A stretch of DNA of 64,000 bases from Humisphaera borealis. GTDB lineage: Bacteria; Planctomycetota; Phycisphaerae; Tepidisphaerales; Tepidisphaeraceae. The DNA lies in contig NZ_CP063458.1 in NCBI RefSeq assembly GCF_015169395.1, positions 6,634,001 through 6,698,000 on the forward strand, given 5' to 3'. The position numbers and the translations under genes are program-made. This document shows, one piece after another, positions 9,171-18,486 of the stretch (within the stretch, counting starts at the first letter, position 1; each line of letters starts with the position of its first letter). The notes beneath the pieces are model-generated. The model saw only the letters and a list, made by a program, of their open reading frames with translations, ran no database searches and was not told the DNA's origin.

Positions 9171-11483
9171 TCAAGAGATGCTCACCACGCCCGCCCCGAC
9201 CGATGCGTTGTTCGTCGCATCCGATTCTCCCGGCACGCCGTCGATCGTTGCGACCAGCACATACTGTCCGGCGGCCAGGTCGGCGGGGAGGGTGAACTTC
9301 AGCTTCACCGTCTTGCCCCGGCCGGCGGGCAGGAGCAGGCGCCTGGTCTGGGTGAATACGCTCGTCCCGACCGATGCCGCCTCGGCCGCCGTCGCGCCCT
9401 CGGCCACGCTTGCCTGCGGAACCGCCCACACCCGCAGCAGCAGGTCCGACGTCGAACTCCGGTTCCCGTCGTTCAGCACGCCCACCGGCAGCGAGACGGC
9501 TTTCCCGTGCGTCGCCGTAAGCGGCGACGCGCCGACCTGCGTCCGCACGTCAACGAAGCCCGGGCGAACCGTCGCCGGCAGTCCCGACACGGCGACGTTG
9601 TTCGCTTCGTTGGTTTCGGGAAGCACGTTCGACGGATCGACATTCGCCAGGACGTAGTAGTTGCCGTCGAGCCCGTCGGGCCAGGCGACGTTCAGCTTGA
9701 CGGTCTTCCCCTTGCCCGGGGCGATGCGGATGTTGACGGTCGCCTCGGCGACGACCGGGTCGCCGCTGCCGATGGCGGCTTCCGATTCGGGCGAGAGGTG
9801 CAGTCGAACCGTCATCGCGCCGCGGGCGGTATCGAGGCCGACATTCAGAACTTTGACACTGACTTTCGATGTCGTTCCGCCGACCGCGGCGAACGGCGTC
9901 GCGCCGAACTGCGGCAGCAGGTCGATCGGGCCCATCGGCTTGGTGACTTTCGGCGGTTTGAAGGGGCTGGGGTTTCCGGGCGTCCCCGGCGTGCCACCAC
10001 CCGTACCGCCGCCGTCGCTTCCACCCCCATTGTTGCCGCCACCGTCGGTTCCACCGCCGTTGGTTCCGCCATCTGTCCCGCCGTCCGTGCCACCACCCGT
10101 CGCGACGACACGGATCACCGCCGGCTCGCTGGTCGCCACGCCACGATCGTTGATCACCCGCACGGTATAGACAGTCCCGTCGTCGGCAACATCAAACGGG
10201 CCGACGGTCAGTGTCGTCTTCGTCGCCCCCGGAATGTCTTGGCCGTTCGCTGCCCATTGATACGTCAGCGGGGCAAACCCGCCGGCGCTGACGCTGAGCT
10301 TGATCGACTGCCCCGGCGACAGCGTAGCGCCCGCGGGCTGATTGACGATCGAAGGCGACCCGGTCGCGCGATACCGGATGAGCTGCCCGCCGGCATCGCC
10401 GACGCCCTGCGCGATGACGAACAGGTCGCCGGGAATCGTGTAGGCGATGTCCACGGGCCGGATGACGTCGGTGGCAAACGGGCTGACCACGCCGGTGGGA
10501 GCCAGCTTCTCGATCCCCATCACCTGGATGATGTTCTTGTCGCGGTCGGCGAAGAAGTAATCGCCGGCGTAGGGCATCGGGAAGGTGAGCGAGCCGGGGT
10601 TGAACAGCACGCCGCCGGCAATGTGCCCGCCGGCGATCGCTTCGGGGTCGGTCGGGGCGTGAGGGATGGTATGTACCGGGCCGATGGGGTTGCTGCCGAC
10701 CGGCGTCTGCGAGCCGCCTTCGACGGTCGGCCAGCCGTAGTTCCCTCCGGCGACGCCGACGTTGATCTCCTCGGCGGATGTCTCGCCGGGGTCGTTGATG
10801 AAGACGATGCCGTTCTGAGACTGAACGGTAAACTTCGCCGGGTCGCGCAGGCCGTACGCCCAGACGTACTTCTGCCATCCCTCGGCGGTCGCGAAGGGGT
10901 TGTTCGACGGCACGGTGCCGTCCGGGCGGATGCGCAGGATTTTGCCGAACGGACTGCCGAGATCGCCGGCCTGGGCTTTTTTACCGCCGTCGCCGATTCC
11001 GACGAGCAAGGTTCCGTCGAAGGCAAACTTGAGCCCGCCGCCAATGTTCTTCGTCGCTGTTTCCCACTTGGGCAGGTCGAGCAGCACCGTTTCGGAGACC
11101 AGTTCGCGGCCGGAGAAGTAGAACCGGCTGACGCGCTGCACGACATCGCTCGATCCGCGCTGCTTGTAGCTGTAGTTGAGGTAGACGTACCGGTTGCGGT
11201 CGAAGTTCTTATCGATCGCAATCCCGAGCAGCCCGAGCTCGCCGTCGGTCGCGATGTCTTCCAGCACGACAGTCGGCTGAGACTCCAACTGGCCGTTCTC
11301 ATACAGGCGGACTCGGCCGGCCTTCTCGGCGATGAAGATTGGCGGTGCCTGCGGCGCGGGGCTGATCGCGATCGCCGTCGGCAGGCGCAGTTCCGACCCG
11401 ACCACGTCCTCGGCGAAGCCGCTGCTGACGGTCAGGAGCCGGCGTGGCTCGAGGGGTTGGATCAGGTTGCGGACGAAGGACAT
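9171..11483 (-). CDS. Secreted PQQ-type sugar dehydrogenase with Ig and CARDB-like domains
   Basis: A 770-residue exported protein. The planctomycete LEPRRLL motif is at residues 11-17. Residues about 20-375 look like the soluble glucose/sorbosone dehydrogenase beta-propeller ('LGIAIDKNFDRNRYVYLNYSY', 'IGDGG', 'RDPAKF', 'NYGWPTVEGG'), which uses PQQ to oxidise sugars. An Ig-like module follows at about 380-460, then a Gly/Thr/Asp-rich linker at 462-508 and two CARDB-like adhesion modules at about 528-631 and 638-768. The add-on modules suggest cell-surface or polysaccharide attachment. No PQQ biosynthesis gene is in the window. Enzyme substrate is not determinable. Confidence 0.85.
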   Translation of the reverse strand: MSFVRNLIQPLEPRRLLTVSSGFAEDVVGSELRLPTAIAISPAPQAPPIFIAEKAGRVRLYENGQLESQPTVVLEDIATDGELGLLGIAIDKNFDRNRYVYLNYSYKQRGSSDVVQRVSRFYFSGRELVSETVLLDLPKWETATKNIGGGLKFAFDGTLLVGIGDGGKKAQAGDLGSPFGKILRIRPDGTVPSNNPFATAEGWQKYVWAYGLRDPAKFTVQSQNGIVFINDPGETSAEEINVGVAGGNYGWPTVEGGSQTPVGSNPIGPVHTIPHAPTDPEAIAGGHIAGGVLFNPGSLTFPMPYAGDYFFADRDKNIIQVMGIEKLAPTGVVSPFATDVIRPVDIAYTIPGDLFVIAQGVGDAGGQLIRYRATGSPSIVNQPAGATLSPGQSIKLSVSAGGFAPLTYQWAANGQDIPGATKTTLTVGPFDVADDGTVYTVRVINDRGVATSEPAVIRVVATGGGTDGGTDGGTNGGGTDGGGNNGGGSDGGGTGGGTPGTPGNPSPFKPPKVTKPMGPIDLLPQFGATPFAAVGGTTSKVSVKVLNVGLDTARGAMTVRLHLSPESEAAIGSGDPVVAEATVNIRIAPGKGKTVKLNVAWPDGLDGNYYVLANVDPSNVLPETNEANNVAVSGLPATVRPGFVDVRTQVGASPLTATHGKAVSLPVGVLNDGNRSSTSDLLLRVWAVPQASVAEGATAAEAASVGTSVFTQTRRLLLPAGRGKTVKLKFTLPADLAAGQYVLVATIDGVPGESDATNNASVGAGVVSIS

Positions 11484-11921
11484 CCGGGACTGGCCTCTGA
11501 AATCAAAGCAAAAAGGACGATGGTGGCTCCGCCTGGAGAAACAATAAGGACGGACGCCGAGAGTCTACAACGGATTTCATGGATGGGTGAGGAAAAAGGG
11601 GGAGCCTCTTTCGTGGAGAACGCCAAGGCCCAAAGTTCGGCCGACCCGCAAAAAAGACAGAGGAAGCCACAGAGACACGGAGACACAGAGGGCCGATTGC
11701 CTACGCCGATGTTTCGTGAATCAAACTCGACTTCCCACAAAGCAGTGTATTAGTCGAAAAGCCCTCTTTGTCTCGGTGCCTCTGTGGCTCCTTCTGTTTT
11801 GGTTCCGGCTCGAGCATGCTTTACGTCGTTGCGTTCCGCGGATCACCGATACTCGTCGTTTTCTTCGCGCAATCCACCTTCCACCTGTCCTGTCGTGGAC
11901 AATTGCGGTATCCTCTTGCGG
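11484..11921. other. 438-bp intergenic region with a pair of dispersed repeat arms
   Basis: Between the divergent dehydrogenase and ACT genes. Arms at 11651-11697 (CCACAGAGACACGGAG type) and 11763-11800 (complementary) form a long imperfect inverted repeat. A -10-like TATCCT is at 11909-11914. No gene seen. Confidence 0.6.
11909..11914 (+). promoter_or_regulatory. -10-like TATCCT 7 nt before ACT gene
   Basis: Sits 7 nt from the ATG at 11922; no ribosome site between. A weaker match than the other six. Confidence 0.3.
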
Positions 11922-12440
11922 ATGGAAGACTTGGTCCTTCCGGATACCGAAAGCGGGTCGGGCTTTGAGCCCACCCGCCTCCGACAGTTCACGATCTTTC
12001 TCGAGAATCGTGTCGGCCGGCTGCAGCATCTGGTTCGGGCGCTGGAGCACGGGCCTTACGACATCCTCACCATCGCGGTCGAAGAATCCGCCGACTCGGC
12101 ACTGGTTCGGCTCATCTGCAAAGACCCCGACCAGTGCCGCGACAACCTCAAAGCCGATGGCTTTGCCTATACCGAGTCGGAAGTCCTTGCCGTCGAATTG
12201 CCCCTTCGGGTCAAGCTGCCGTTGATGGCGGTCACCGCGGCGCTGCTGACGGCCGAGATCAACATCCACTACATGTACCCGCTGCTGCAGTGCCCCCGCG
12301 GCCCGGCGTTGATCCTGTACGTCGAAGACCCCACCCTGGCCGCACAGTTGCTGGTCCGGAAGCGGTTCACCCTGCTGGGCCCAAGCGACTTTGGCGGACC
12401 CGACATCGGGCCGACCACGATCGACCCGGATCTGAACTAG
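11922..12440 (+). CDS. Tandem ACT-domain protein
   Basis: A 172-residue cytoplasmic protein with an N-terminal ACT fold ('LRQFTIFLENRVGRLQHLVRAL', about residues 16-90) and a second, less typical ACT-like half (about 90-160). ACT domains bind amino acids or other small ligands and regulate metabolic enzymes. No catalytic domain is attached, so it is probably a free-standing sensor or regulatory subunit; the ligand is unknown. The ATG at 11922 fits the conserved start; the frame is open further upstream but shows no coding character there. Confidence 0.75.
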   Translation: MEDLVLPDTESGSGFEPTRLRQFTIFLENRVGRLQHLVRALEHGPYDILTIAVEESADSALVRLICKDPDQCRDNLKADGFAYTESEVLAVELPLRVKLPLMAVTAALLTAEINIHYMYPLLQCPRGPALILYVEDPTLAAQLLVRKRFTLLGPSDFGGPDIGPTTIDPDLN

Positions 12441-12770
12441 CAATCTCGCCGACATCGCCGGGATGCAACTCGATGTTCGATTTCAACACGAAGGACACGA
12501 AGTCACCAAGGACACAAAGAAAACGCGAGGTATGATTCGCACCCAACGGCTGTTCCATTCGGGAGGTGTTTCTTCCTGACCTTCGTGACTTCGTGCACTT
12601 CGTGTTGAAACCGAACGCCGGTTTGCTGCCGTTCGGCAATGCGGACCGAAGACCAGCCCACTTGAATTCGTCCGCCTGATCGCCCACAACAGCATCCCTT
12701 CGCCGACCGCCCGCGCGGACGTATCCGCCGGCCGACGAACGGGTTCACGCCTTTTTCCGCCCACCGGTTC
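12441..12770. repeat. Intergenic inverted-repeat element (AACACGAAG family), copy 1
   Basis: This 330-bp spacer holds a long imperfect inverted repeat: the left arm at about 12475-12525 starts GATTTCAACACGAAGGACAC and the right arm at about 12571-12610 is complementary. The left flank (GGGATGCxxCTxGATGTTCG) is shared with copy 2 at 30663-30826, showing that the element has defined ends. Nothing else was seen before waaA. Confidence 0.75.
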
Positions 12771-14117
12771 ATGCCCAACATTTACGACATCGCATGGAAA
12801 ACGCTGCTGCTCCTGGCGGCACCGGCGATCGCGTTCATGCCGCGTTTCAGGCGGAAGGCCGCCCGCGCGTTTCGCGAGCGGATGGGCCATGACGTTCCGT
12901 TCGCGCCGGCGGACGCGCCGCCATGCGTGATGGTTCACGCCGTCAGCCTCGGCGAAATCAACGCCACCCGGGCGCTGGTCGATCAGCTCAAGGCGGCCCG
13001 GCCGGATCTGCGATTCCTGGTCACCGTCACCACCGACACCGGCTTTGCCCGCGGCAAGGAGATGTACGGCGGCAGGGGGGATGTCACCGTCGTGCGCTAC
13101 CCGCTCGACCTGTCGGCCGGCATCCGCCGACTGCTGGACCGCCAGCGGCCCGGCGTCGTCGTGCTGATGGAGCTGGAAGTCTGGCCGAACTTCACCTGGC
13201 ACTGCCGCCAGCGGGGCATCCCGGTGGTGTTGGTCAACGGCAGGCTGACCGATTCGAGCTTCAAGCAGTACCGGTGGCTGGGGCCGGTCGGCCGGGCCAT
13301 GTTCGGCCGGCTTGCCGAGGTCTGCGTGCAGGACATCGTCTACCGCGACCGCTTCCGCACGCTCGGCGTGAAGCCGGAGGCGATCGAGGTCACCGGCACG
13401 ATGAAGTTCGACAACGCGCAGGTCGCCGACCGCATTGCCGGCGACCGCGAGCTGGCGGCCGAGGTCGGCCTGCACCCCGGTCGCGAGCCGATCTGGGTCT
13501 GCGGCTCGACCGGTCCCGGCGAAGAGCGGATCGTCCTGGACGCGTACCGCACCCTGCTGACGACCCAGCCGATGCTGCGGCTGGTGATCGTGCCGCGGCA
13601 TCCCGAGCGGTTCGACGCCGTCGCCAGGCTGATCGCCGAGTGCGGGTTCGACGTCTTCCGCCGGTCGCACAGCCGACAGGTCGCGCCGGCGGCGATGACG
13701 AGCCGTCCGCTGCCGACGGCGGCGTCGCCGTCGGCGGTCGTACTCGGCGATACGGTGGGGGAGCTGCGCAAGTTCTACAGCATTGCCGATGTCGTCTTCG
13801 TCGGCCGGACGCTGGTCGATCTCGGCCAGCGGCAGCGGGGTAGCGACATGATCGAACCCGCCGCCCTGGCCAAGCCGGTGATTGTCGGGAAGTGGACCGA
13901 CAACTTCGCCGACGCGATGCGCCACCTGAAGCGGGCGGAAGGGATCATCGAGATCGAAGCGGGTGTAGACCTGGCGCGGGCGGTGTCGCGCGTGCTGAAC
14001 TACCCCAGCGAATCCCGCGACCTGGGCGAACACGCCCGTGAAGTCGTCAAGTCGCAACAGGGTTCAACGGCAAGGCACGTGGAAGTGATCCTGCGGCAAC
14101 TGGCGACGCGCACGTAG
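12771..14117 (+). CDS. waaA: Kdo transferase WaaA (lipid A glycosylation)
   Basis: A 448-residue GT30-family 3-deoxy-D-manno-octulosonic acid transferase that adds Kdo to lipid IVA at the inner face of the inner membrane. Visible family features are the N-terminal hydrophobic anchor (residues 5-24), 'VMVHAVSLGEINATRALVDQL' (about 48-68, with the catalytic-type Glu), 'VVLMELEVWPNF' near 130 and the C-terminal nucleotide-binding region 'FVGRTLVDLGQRQRGSDMIEPAALAKPVIVG'. The usual family text is 'GGHNPLEPA'; here it is 'QRQRGSDMIEPA'. Presence of WaaA argues for LPS. The TAG stop lies in a dispersed 24-bp palindrome. Confidence 0.92.
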   Translation: MPNIYDIAWKTLLLLAAPAIAFMPRFRRKAARAFRERMGHDVPFAPADAPPCVMVHAVSLGEINATRALVDQLKAARPDLRFLVTVTTDTGFARGKEMYGGRGDVTVVRYPLDLSAGIRRLLDRQRPGVVVLMELEVWPNFTWHCRQRGIPVVLVNGRLTDSSFKQYRWLGPVGRAMFGRLAEVCVQDIVYRDRFRTLGVKPEAIEVTGTMKFDNAQVADRIAGDRELAAEVGLHPGREPIWVCGSTGPGEERIVLDAYRTLLTTQPMLRLVIVPRHPERFDAVARLIAECGFDVFRRSHSRQVAPAAMTSRPLPTAASPSAVVLGDTVGELRKFYSIADVVFVGRTLVDLGQRQRGSDMIEPAALAKPVIVGKWTDNFADAMRHLKRAEGIIEIEAGVDLARAVSRVLNYPSESRDLGEHAREVVKSQQGSTARHVEVILRQLATRT

Positions 14118-14137
14118 GGTCCGCCTTGGCGGACGCG
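14114..14137. repeat. 24-bp repeat, copy 2 (inverted), overlapping the waaA stop
   Basis: Reverse complement of copies 1, 3 and 4. The waaA TAG stop (14115-14117) is inside it. With copy 3 it forms an inverted pair 60 bp apart. Confidence 0.85.
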
Positions 14138-14197
14138 AAGCCATGAATCGCCAAGACGCCGTGTCGGGATGTGGCCATTTCTCCGCGCGGCATCCCC

Positions 14198-14221
14198 CGC
14201 GTCCGCCAAGGCGGACCCTAC
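14198..14221. repeat. 24-bp repeat, copy 3
   Basis: Identical to 4654-4677. Followed at 14253-14287 by one arm of the CCTCCGTGTCTCCGTG family. Confidence 0.85.
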
Positions 14222-14319
14222 AGTCTCTCCGCTCTCGTCATTCGCCAGGTTGCCCTCCGTGTCTCCGTGCCTCCGTGGTGATCTCTTCGTCCCGCACAGA
14301 CCAACTCGCGCACGCCCGC

Positions 14320-14325
14320 TACAAT
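14320..14325 (+). promoter_or_regulatory. -10-like TACAAT 11 nt before radA
   Basis: TACAAT ends 11 nt before the radA ATG, with C-rich sequence and no ribosome site between. Confidence 0.4.
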
Positions 14326-14336
14326 CCCCCACGCCG

Positions 14337-15815
14337 ATGGCCAAACAACGCACCCAGTTTCTCTGTAACAACTGCGGCTCGGTTCATCCGAAGTGGATGG
14401 GCAAATGCCCCGACTGCGGCACGTGGGACAGCTTGGAGCAGTACAACGCCCCGACCGCCGACCCGCACGCCGACAAGCGGCTGCCCAAGGGCATCGTCGG
14501 GCAGACCGGCGACGTGGCGACGGCGGCGCGGCCGCTGACGTTGTCTGAAATCGACGACGCCGACAGCCCGCGCCGGCCGACCAACATCGGCGAGTTCGAT
14601 CGCGTCCTGGGCGGCGGCATCGTGCCGGGCTCGGCGATTCTTGTCGGCGGCGAACCGGGGATCGGCAAATCGACACTGTTGCTGCAGGTCGCGCAGGCGT
14701 TGTCCGGCGGCGGGGCACACGCGGACCGCGCGATGCAGAACGCCGATCTCAAGGCACTCGAACCCCCGGCTCGAAACGTGAAGTCCGACATTCGGACCGC
14801 GGCGAAAGTCCTCTACGTCACCAGCGAAGAATCCGCCCGGCAGACCAAGCTCCGCGCGTCGCGCCTCGGCGTGGCGACGGACCACCTGCTCGTGCTCGCC
14901 GAGACGAACGTTGAGCGGATCATCAACCAGGTGCACAAGGTCAAGCCGGACGTGCTGGTCGTCGACTCGATCCAGATGATTTACAAGCCCGACCTGCCCG
15001 CCGCCCCGGGGTCGGTCACGCAGTTGCGAAGCTGCTGCATGGACCTGGTCTACCTCGCGAAGATGAGCGGGACGGCGATCATCTTTGTCGGCCATGTGAC
15101 CAAGGCCGGCACGCTCGCGGGGCCGAAGATCATCGAGCACATCGTCGATACCGTCGTCTACTTTGAAGGCGACCGCTACCACGCGCACCGCGTCGTGCGG
15201 TGCGTGAAGAACCGCTTCGGCTCGACCCAGGAAGTCGGCCTGTTCGAGATGACCGGCGAAGGTTTGCGCGAGGTCACCGACCCCGGCAACCTGTTCGTCG
15301 AACAGTACGGCCCCGGCGGAACACCATCCGGCAGCGTGGTGACGGCCTGCATGCAGGGCAGCCGCACGCTGCTGGTGGAAGTGCAGGCGCTGACGGCGTC
15401 GAGCGTGATCGGTGCGGCCAAGCGGAAGGTGAGCGGCGTGCCCGGCGACCGGGTGGCGATGATCATCGCCGTCCTGGAGAAACGCGCCGACATGCGCCTG
15501 GCGGCGGACGACGTGTTCGTCAATGTCGCCGGCGGGGTGAAGGTGGTCGAGCCGGCGGCGGACCTGGCGATCGCGCTGGCGATTGCGTCGGCCCACATGA
15601 ACCGGCCGCTTCCGCCGGGCGCGCTGGCGATCGGCGAGCTGGGGCTCGGCGGGGAAGTGCGAATGGTGCCGCAACTGGAGAACCGCCTGCGCGAAGCCGC
15701 CCGCCTGGGCATCACCCACGCCGTCATCCCCGCCAATGGCGGATCGATCCCCAAGCTGGGCGGCATGGCGCTGCACGAAGTCAGAAGGCTGGGACAGGCG
15801 CTGGCGGATTTGTAG
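14337..15815 (+). CDS. radA: DNA repair protein RadA
   Basis: A 492-residue RadA/Sms protein, a RecA-like ATPase that helps process recombination intermediates by DNA unwinding. In order: a four-Cys zinc finger (C10, C13, C24, C27), a Walker A 'GGEPGIGKST' at about 104-113, the RadA-specific KNRFG motif near 290, and a Lon-protease-like C-terminal domain (about 320-490) that has a structural role. The ATG at 14337 directly precedes the zinc finger; the frame is open upstream but that part overlaps repeat sequence. The stop is only 4 bp from the convergent GGDEF/EAL gene. Confidence 0.96.
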   Translation: MAKQRTQFLCNNCGSVHPKWMGKCPDCGTWDSLEQYNAPTADPHADKRLPKGIVGQTGDVATAARPLTLSEIDDADSPRRPTNIGEFDRVLGGGIVPGSAILVGGEPGIGKSTLLLQVAQALSGGGAHADRAMQNADLKALEPPARNVKSDIRTAAKVLYVTSEESARQTKLRASRLGVATDHLLVLAETNVERIINQVHKVKPDVLVVDSIQMIYKPDLPAAPGSVTQLRSCCMDLVYLAKMSGTAIIFVGHVTKAGTLAGPKIIEHIVDTVVYFEGDRYHAHRVVRCVKNRFGSTQEVGLFEMTGEGLREVTDPGNLFVEQYGPGGTPSGSVVTACMQGSRTLLVEVQALTASSVIGAAKRKVSGVPGDRVAMIIAVLEKRADMRLAADDVFVNVAGGVKVVEPAADLAIALAIASAHMNRPLPPGALAIGELGLGGEVRMVPQLENRLREAARLGITHAVIPANGGSIPKLGGMALHEVRRLGQALADL

Positions 15816-15819
15816 CCGG

Positions 15820-17859
15820 TTACGCAGGCCGGGCGATGGCAACCGGGATGGGCAGTACGCCGTTCCCCAGTGCAATGAGTTCGGCGAACTTCTCGGCGGG
15901 GACGGGCGGGCTGAAGAGGTAGCCCTGCATCTGGTCGCAGCCCATGCGGACGAGCAACTGCTGCTGGGCGTCGGTCTCGACGCCTTCGGCGAGCACGTTC
16001 ATGCCGAGGCTTCGGCCCATCGAAATGATCGCCCGGGTGACGGCCGCTCCGCTGCCCTGTAGCGGCCCGGATGCGGGGGCGCCTGGTCCGCGGCGTTCGC
16101 CGCTCATGCCGGCGACGAACGAGCGATCCACCTTCAGCGTGTCGATCGTCAGACGATGCAGGTACGCCAGCGACGAATACCCCGTGCCGAAATCGTCGAT
16201 CGCGACGGCAACGCCCATCTGCCGCAACGTGCTGATGCGCCGGGCGGCGTCGTCTGCGTCCTGCATGAGGACAGTTTCGGTCAGCTCCAGCTCGAGCATG
16301 CCGGGCAGGAGGTGATAGGTGTTGATGACCGAGGAGACTTCCTCGATGAAGCGGTCGTCGGCGAACTGCACCGCCGACACGTTCACCGCGACCCGGGGGG
16401 AACGGTTGCCCATCTGGTCGCGCCATTTCCGGGCCTGCGCCGCGGCCTGCCGCAGCGCCCATCGGCCGAACGGGATGATCAGTCCGTTGCGTTCGGCGGC
16501 GGCGATGAAGCGGTCGGGGGGCACGCGGCCGAGTGACGGATCGGTCCAGCGGGCCAGCGCCTCGGCACCGACCACCCGGCCGTGCTGATCGACCTGCGGC
16601 TGGTAGTGCAGTTCGAGCTTGCCGCCGGCCGGATCGGCACCGGCGTCGCCGCCGAGGGCCTGCGACATCAGCGCGAACTCGACGGCCCGGCGGAACCGGG
16701 TTTCCAGTTCCATCGCGGCCAGGCCGCCGGATTCTTCCTGCGGCTTGAAGAACTGCACCGTGTTGCGGCCGCAGGTCTTGGACCGGTGCAGCGCCACCTC
16801 GGCCGCCTGCAGCAGTTCCGTCGGGTCTTCGCTGTCGATCGGGAACAGGCTGACACCCACGTTCAGCCCGACCGAGACTTCGCGCCCGCAGATCTTGGCC
16901 GGCGTGGTCACCAGGGAGATGACCTTATGCGCCAAGGCGTTGACGTCCCTGGTGCCGTTGGCGATGGAGCCGACGACGGCGAAGGTGTCGCCCCCGAGAC
17001 GCGCCACAGTGTCGCTGCGCCGCAGCCCGCCCTGGAGTCGATCGGCGAGCTTGCGCATCAGGTCGTCACCGGCACCCCGGCCGAGGGATTCGTTGATCGC
17101 CCGCAAACCGTCGAGATCGAGCAACAGCACGGCGGTGGTCGTGTTCTGACGCCGGGAGACTTCCGTCGCCTGCGTGAGGCGGTCCTTCAGCAGCGTGGCA
17201 TTGGGCAGGCCGGTCAGGGCATCGTGCATGAGCTGCCGCACGGCCCGGTCGGCGATCCGGGCGCAGCCGATGGCGAACCCGGCCAGCTCGGCGGCGAGAG
17301 TGGCGACGGAACGCTCGGCTTCGTCGGGGGGCGCGGCGTCGCCGATCAACGTCACGAGCGAGCCAACGACCGCTTCGTCCTGATCCTTGCCCGGCAGGGG
17401 CAGGTGCCACAGAACCGGCGACGAATCCGGGGCTGACGTCGAACTTTCGGCCAGCAGCCCCGACGCCCACGGCGGCGCCACGGCCAGTGGCTCCACCAGT
17501 TCGACCGACGCCGGCCACTGCGACCCGCGAAGGGCCGCCGACTCGACGGTGTCGGCGACCATGGCGTCGCCGCCGCGACCGGCCACCGCGGCAATACCCG
17601 CGGCGGCGTGTCCCCCGTCGCCGTCCGGCTCGACTGCATCCCCCGATTCCTGGGTGAAGACGATGCACGCGGTCAGCCGCGGGGTTTCGCGCTCGATCAT
17701 CTCGATCAGCGTTCCCAGCGTGTGCGACAGCAGTTCGTGGCGGGCCACCGATTCGTACACCTGCCGGCGGAGCCGCTCCATCGCCAGCTCCTGGCGCAGC
17801 TTCACCGAGTCGTCGGCGACTTCGGCGGCGGGCGAAGGATGTAGGGCCGTCGTGGACAT
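15820..17859 (-). CDS. GGDEF/EAL protein with degenerate GGDEF, probable c-di-GMP phosphodiesterase
   Basis: A 679-residue cytoplasmic signalling protein: GAF-like N-terminal region (about 20-210), GGDEF domain (about 215-375) and EAL domain (about 400-665). The cyclase signature reads GGDTF near residue 288, so the catalytic Glu is replaced by Thr and the cyclase is probably dead. The EAL part looks intact: 'AEALARW', 'NVSA', 'ELTET', 'DDFGTGYS', 'LKVDRSF', 'AEGVE' and 'DQMQGYLFS' are all present. It therefore most likely hydrolyses c-di-GMP, with the GGDEF part perhaps sensing GTP. No transmembrane segment seen. Confidence 0.88.
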   Translation of the reverse strand: MSTTALHPSPAAEVADDSVKLRQELAMERLRRQVYESVARHELLSHTLGTLIEMIERETPRLTACIVFTQESGDAVEPDGDGGHAAAGIAAVAGRGGDAMVADTVESAALRGSQWPASVELVEPLAVAPPWASGLLAESSTSAPDSSPVLWHLPLPGKDQDEAVVGSLVTLIGDAAPPDEAERSVATLAAELAGFAIGCARIADRAVRQLMHDALTGLPNATLLKDRLTQATEVSRRQNTTTAVLLLDLDGLRAINESLGRGAGDDLMRKLADRLQGGLRRSDTVARLGGDTFAVVGSIANGTRDVNALAHKVISLVTTPAKICGREVSVGLNVGVSLFPIDSEDPTELLQAAEVALHRSKTCGRNTVQFFKPQEESGGLAAMELETRFRRAVEFALMSQALGGDAGADPAGGKLELHYQPQVDQHGRVVGAEALARWTDPSLGRVPPDRFIAAAERNGLIIPFGRWALRQAAAQARKWRDQMGNRSPRVAVNVSAVQFADDRFIEEVSSVINTYHLLPGMLELELTETVLMQDADDAARRISTLRQMGVAVAIDDFGTGYSSLAYLHRLTIDTLKVDRSFVAGMSGERRGPGAPASGPLQGSGAAVTRAIISMGRSLGMNVLAEGVETDAQQQLLVRMGCDQMQGYLFSPPVPAEKFAELIALGNGVLPIPVAIARPA

Positions 17860-18078
17860 GTACTCGTTCGATCTGCTGTCGCCGCCACGGTGCGTCGCGA
17901 TCGCGGCGTCATCGGCACGTCACCGCGCCAAAGCGGGATACGAAGGTGACATCGGAAAAAATGGGGCGGCGATTAACCGCGCCACGGTCGATTGGGTCAC
18001 ACGGCGGGGCGGTCCGGTCTCAAGTCCGATAGTTATCGCGATGATCGCAATCCACTGCGTGCCGCGGCCAGAAGGGGA

Positions 18079-18420
18079 CTATCGTGCGGCAGCCTGGGGG
18101 TCGATCGAACGCAGGTACTCGAACGAGTAGATGCCGCTGGAGTGCCCGTCCGACCAGTCGATACGCAGCGCATAGCCCCCGACCAGTTCCGCCGACGACG
18201 CCGACAACGGCTGCTCGACCGTACCCGGCAGCACCCGCAGCGACAGCCGGTTCTTCGGGGCGGCGGCCTGCTCCTGGCGCGACTGCTTGCACGTGGCGCA
18301 GGGACACAGCGTTCGCAGAACGCTGATCGGATAAACGCTCGTCCGCCCGTCCTGCCAGTCAATGGTCAGCTGCGACTGCTTCTGAAGGTCCAGGCGTACC
18401 GGCGTGGTCGAAGGCGTCAT
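18079..18420 (-). CDS. DUF971 domain protein
   Basis: A 113-residue protein of the DUF971 family (the N-terminal domain type of gamma-butyrobetaine hydroxylase). Visible features: 'LTIDWQDGRTSVYPISVLRTLCPCATC' at about 19-45 with a CPCATC cysteine motif typical of the family, and 'LRIDWSDGHSSGIYSFEYLRSI' near the C-terminus. Free-standing bacterial members have been linked to iron-sulfur protein assembly, but the role here is unproven. The ATG at 18420 has TATACT 7 nt upstream; longer upstream frame lies in repeat sequence. Confidence 0.85.
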   Translation of the reverse strand: MTPSTTPVRLDLQKQSQLTIDWQDGRTSVYPISVLRTLCPCATCKQSRQEQAAAPKNRLSLRVLPGTVEQPLSASSAELVGGYALRIDWSDGHSSGIYSFEYLRSIDPQAAAR

Positions 18421-18427
18421 ACTGAGA

Positions 18428-18433
18428 AGTATA
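18428..18433 (-). promoter_or_regulatory. -10-like TATACT 7 nt before DUF971 gene
   Basis: Minus-strand TATACT, 7 nt from the ATG at 18420, no ribosome site between them. Confidence 0.45.
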
Positions 18434-18469
18434 GGAGGCGGTGGACCGACCGGTAGGAGAGAAGCGGCC

Positions 18470-18486
18470 GGTGCCACGGGTCGGCC
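18470..18486. repeat. Left fragment of 93-bp inverted-repeat element, split by the ISAs1-type insertion
   Basis: Reads GGTGCCACGGGTCGGCC. It continues at 19787 once the insertion and its duplicated target (CGGGTCGGCC) are removed, giving 17 + 76 = 93 bp, the same length as the intact copy at 33745-33837. Confidence 0.9.

Noticed and set aside
7809-11753. Plus-strand open frame of 1314 codons
   Set aside because: It is antisense to the aminotransferase and PQQ dehydrogenase genes, runs through repeats, and has Arg/His/Gln-rich composition typical of GC-rich shadow frames.
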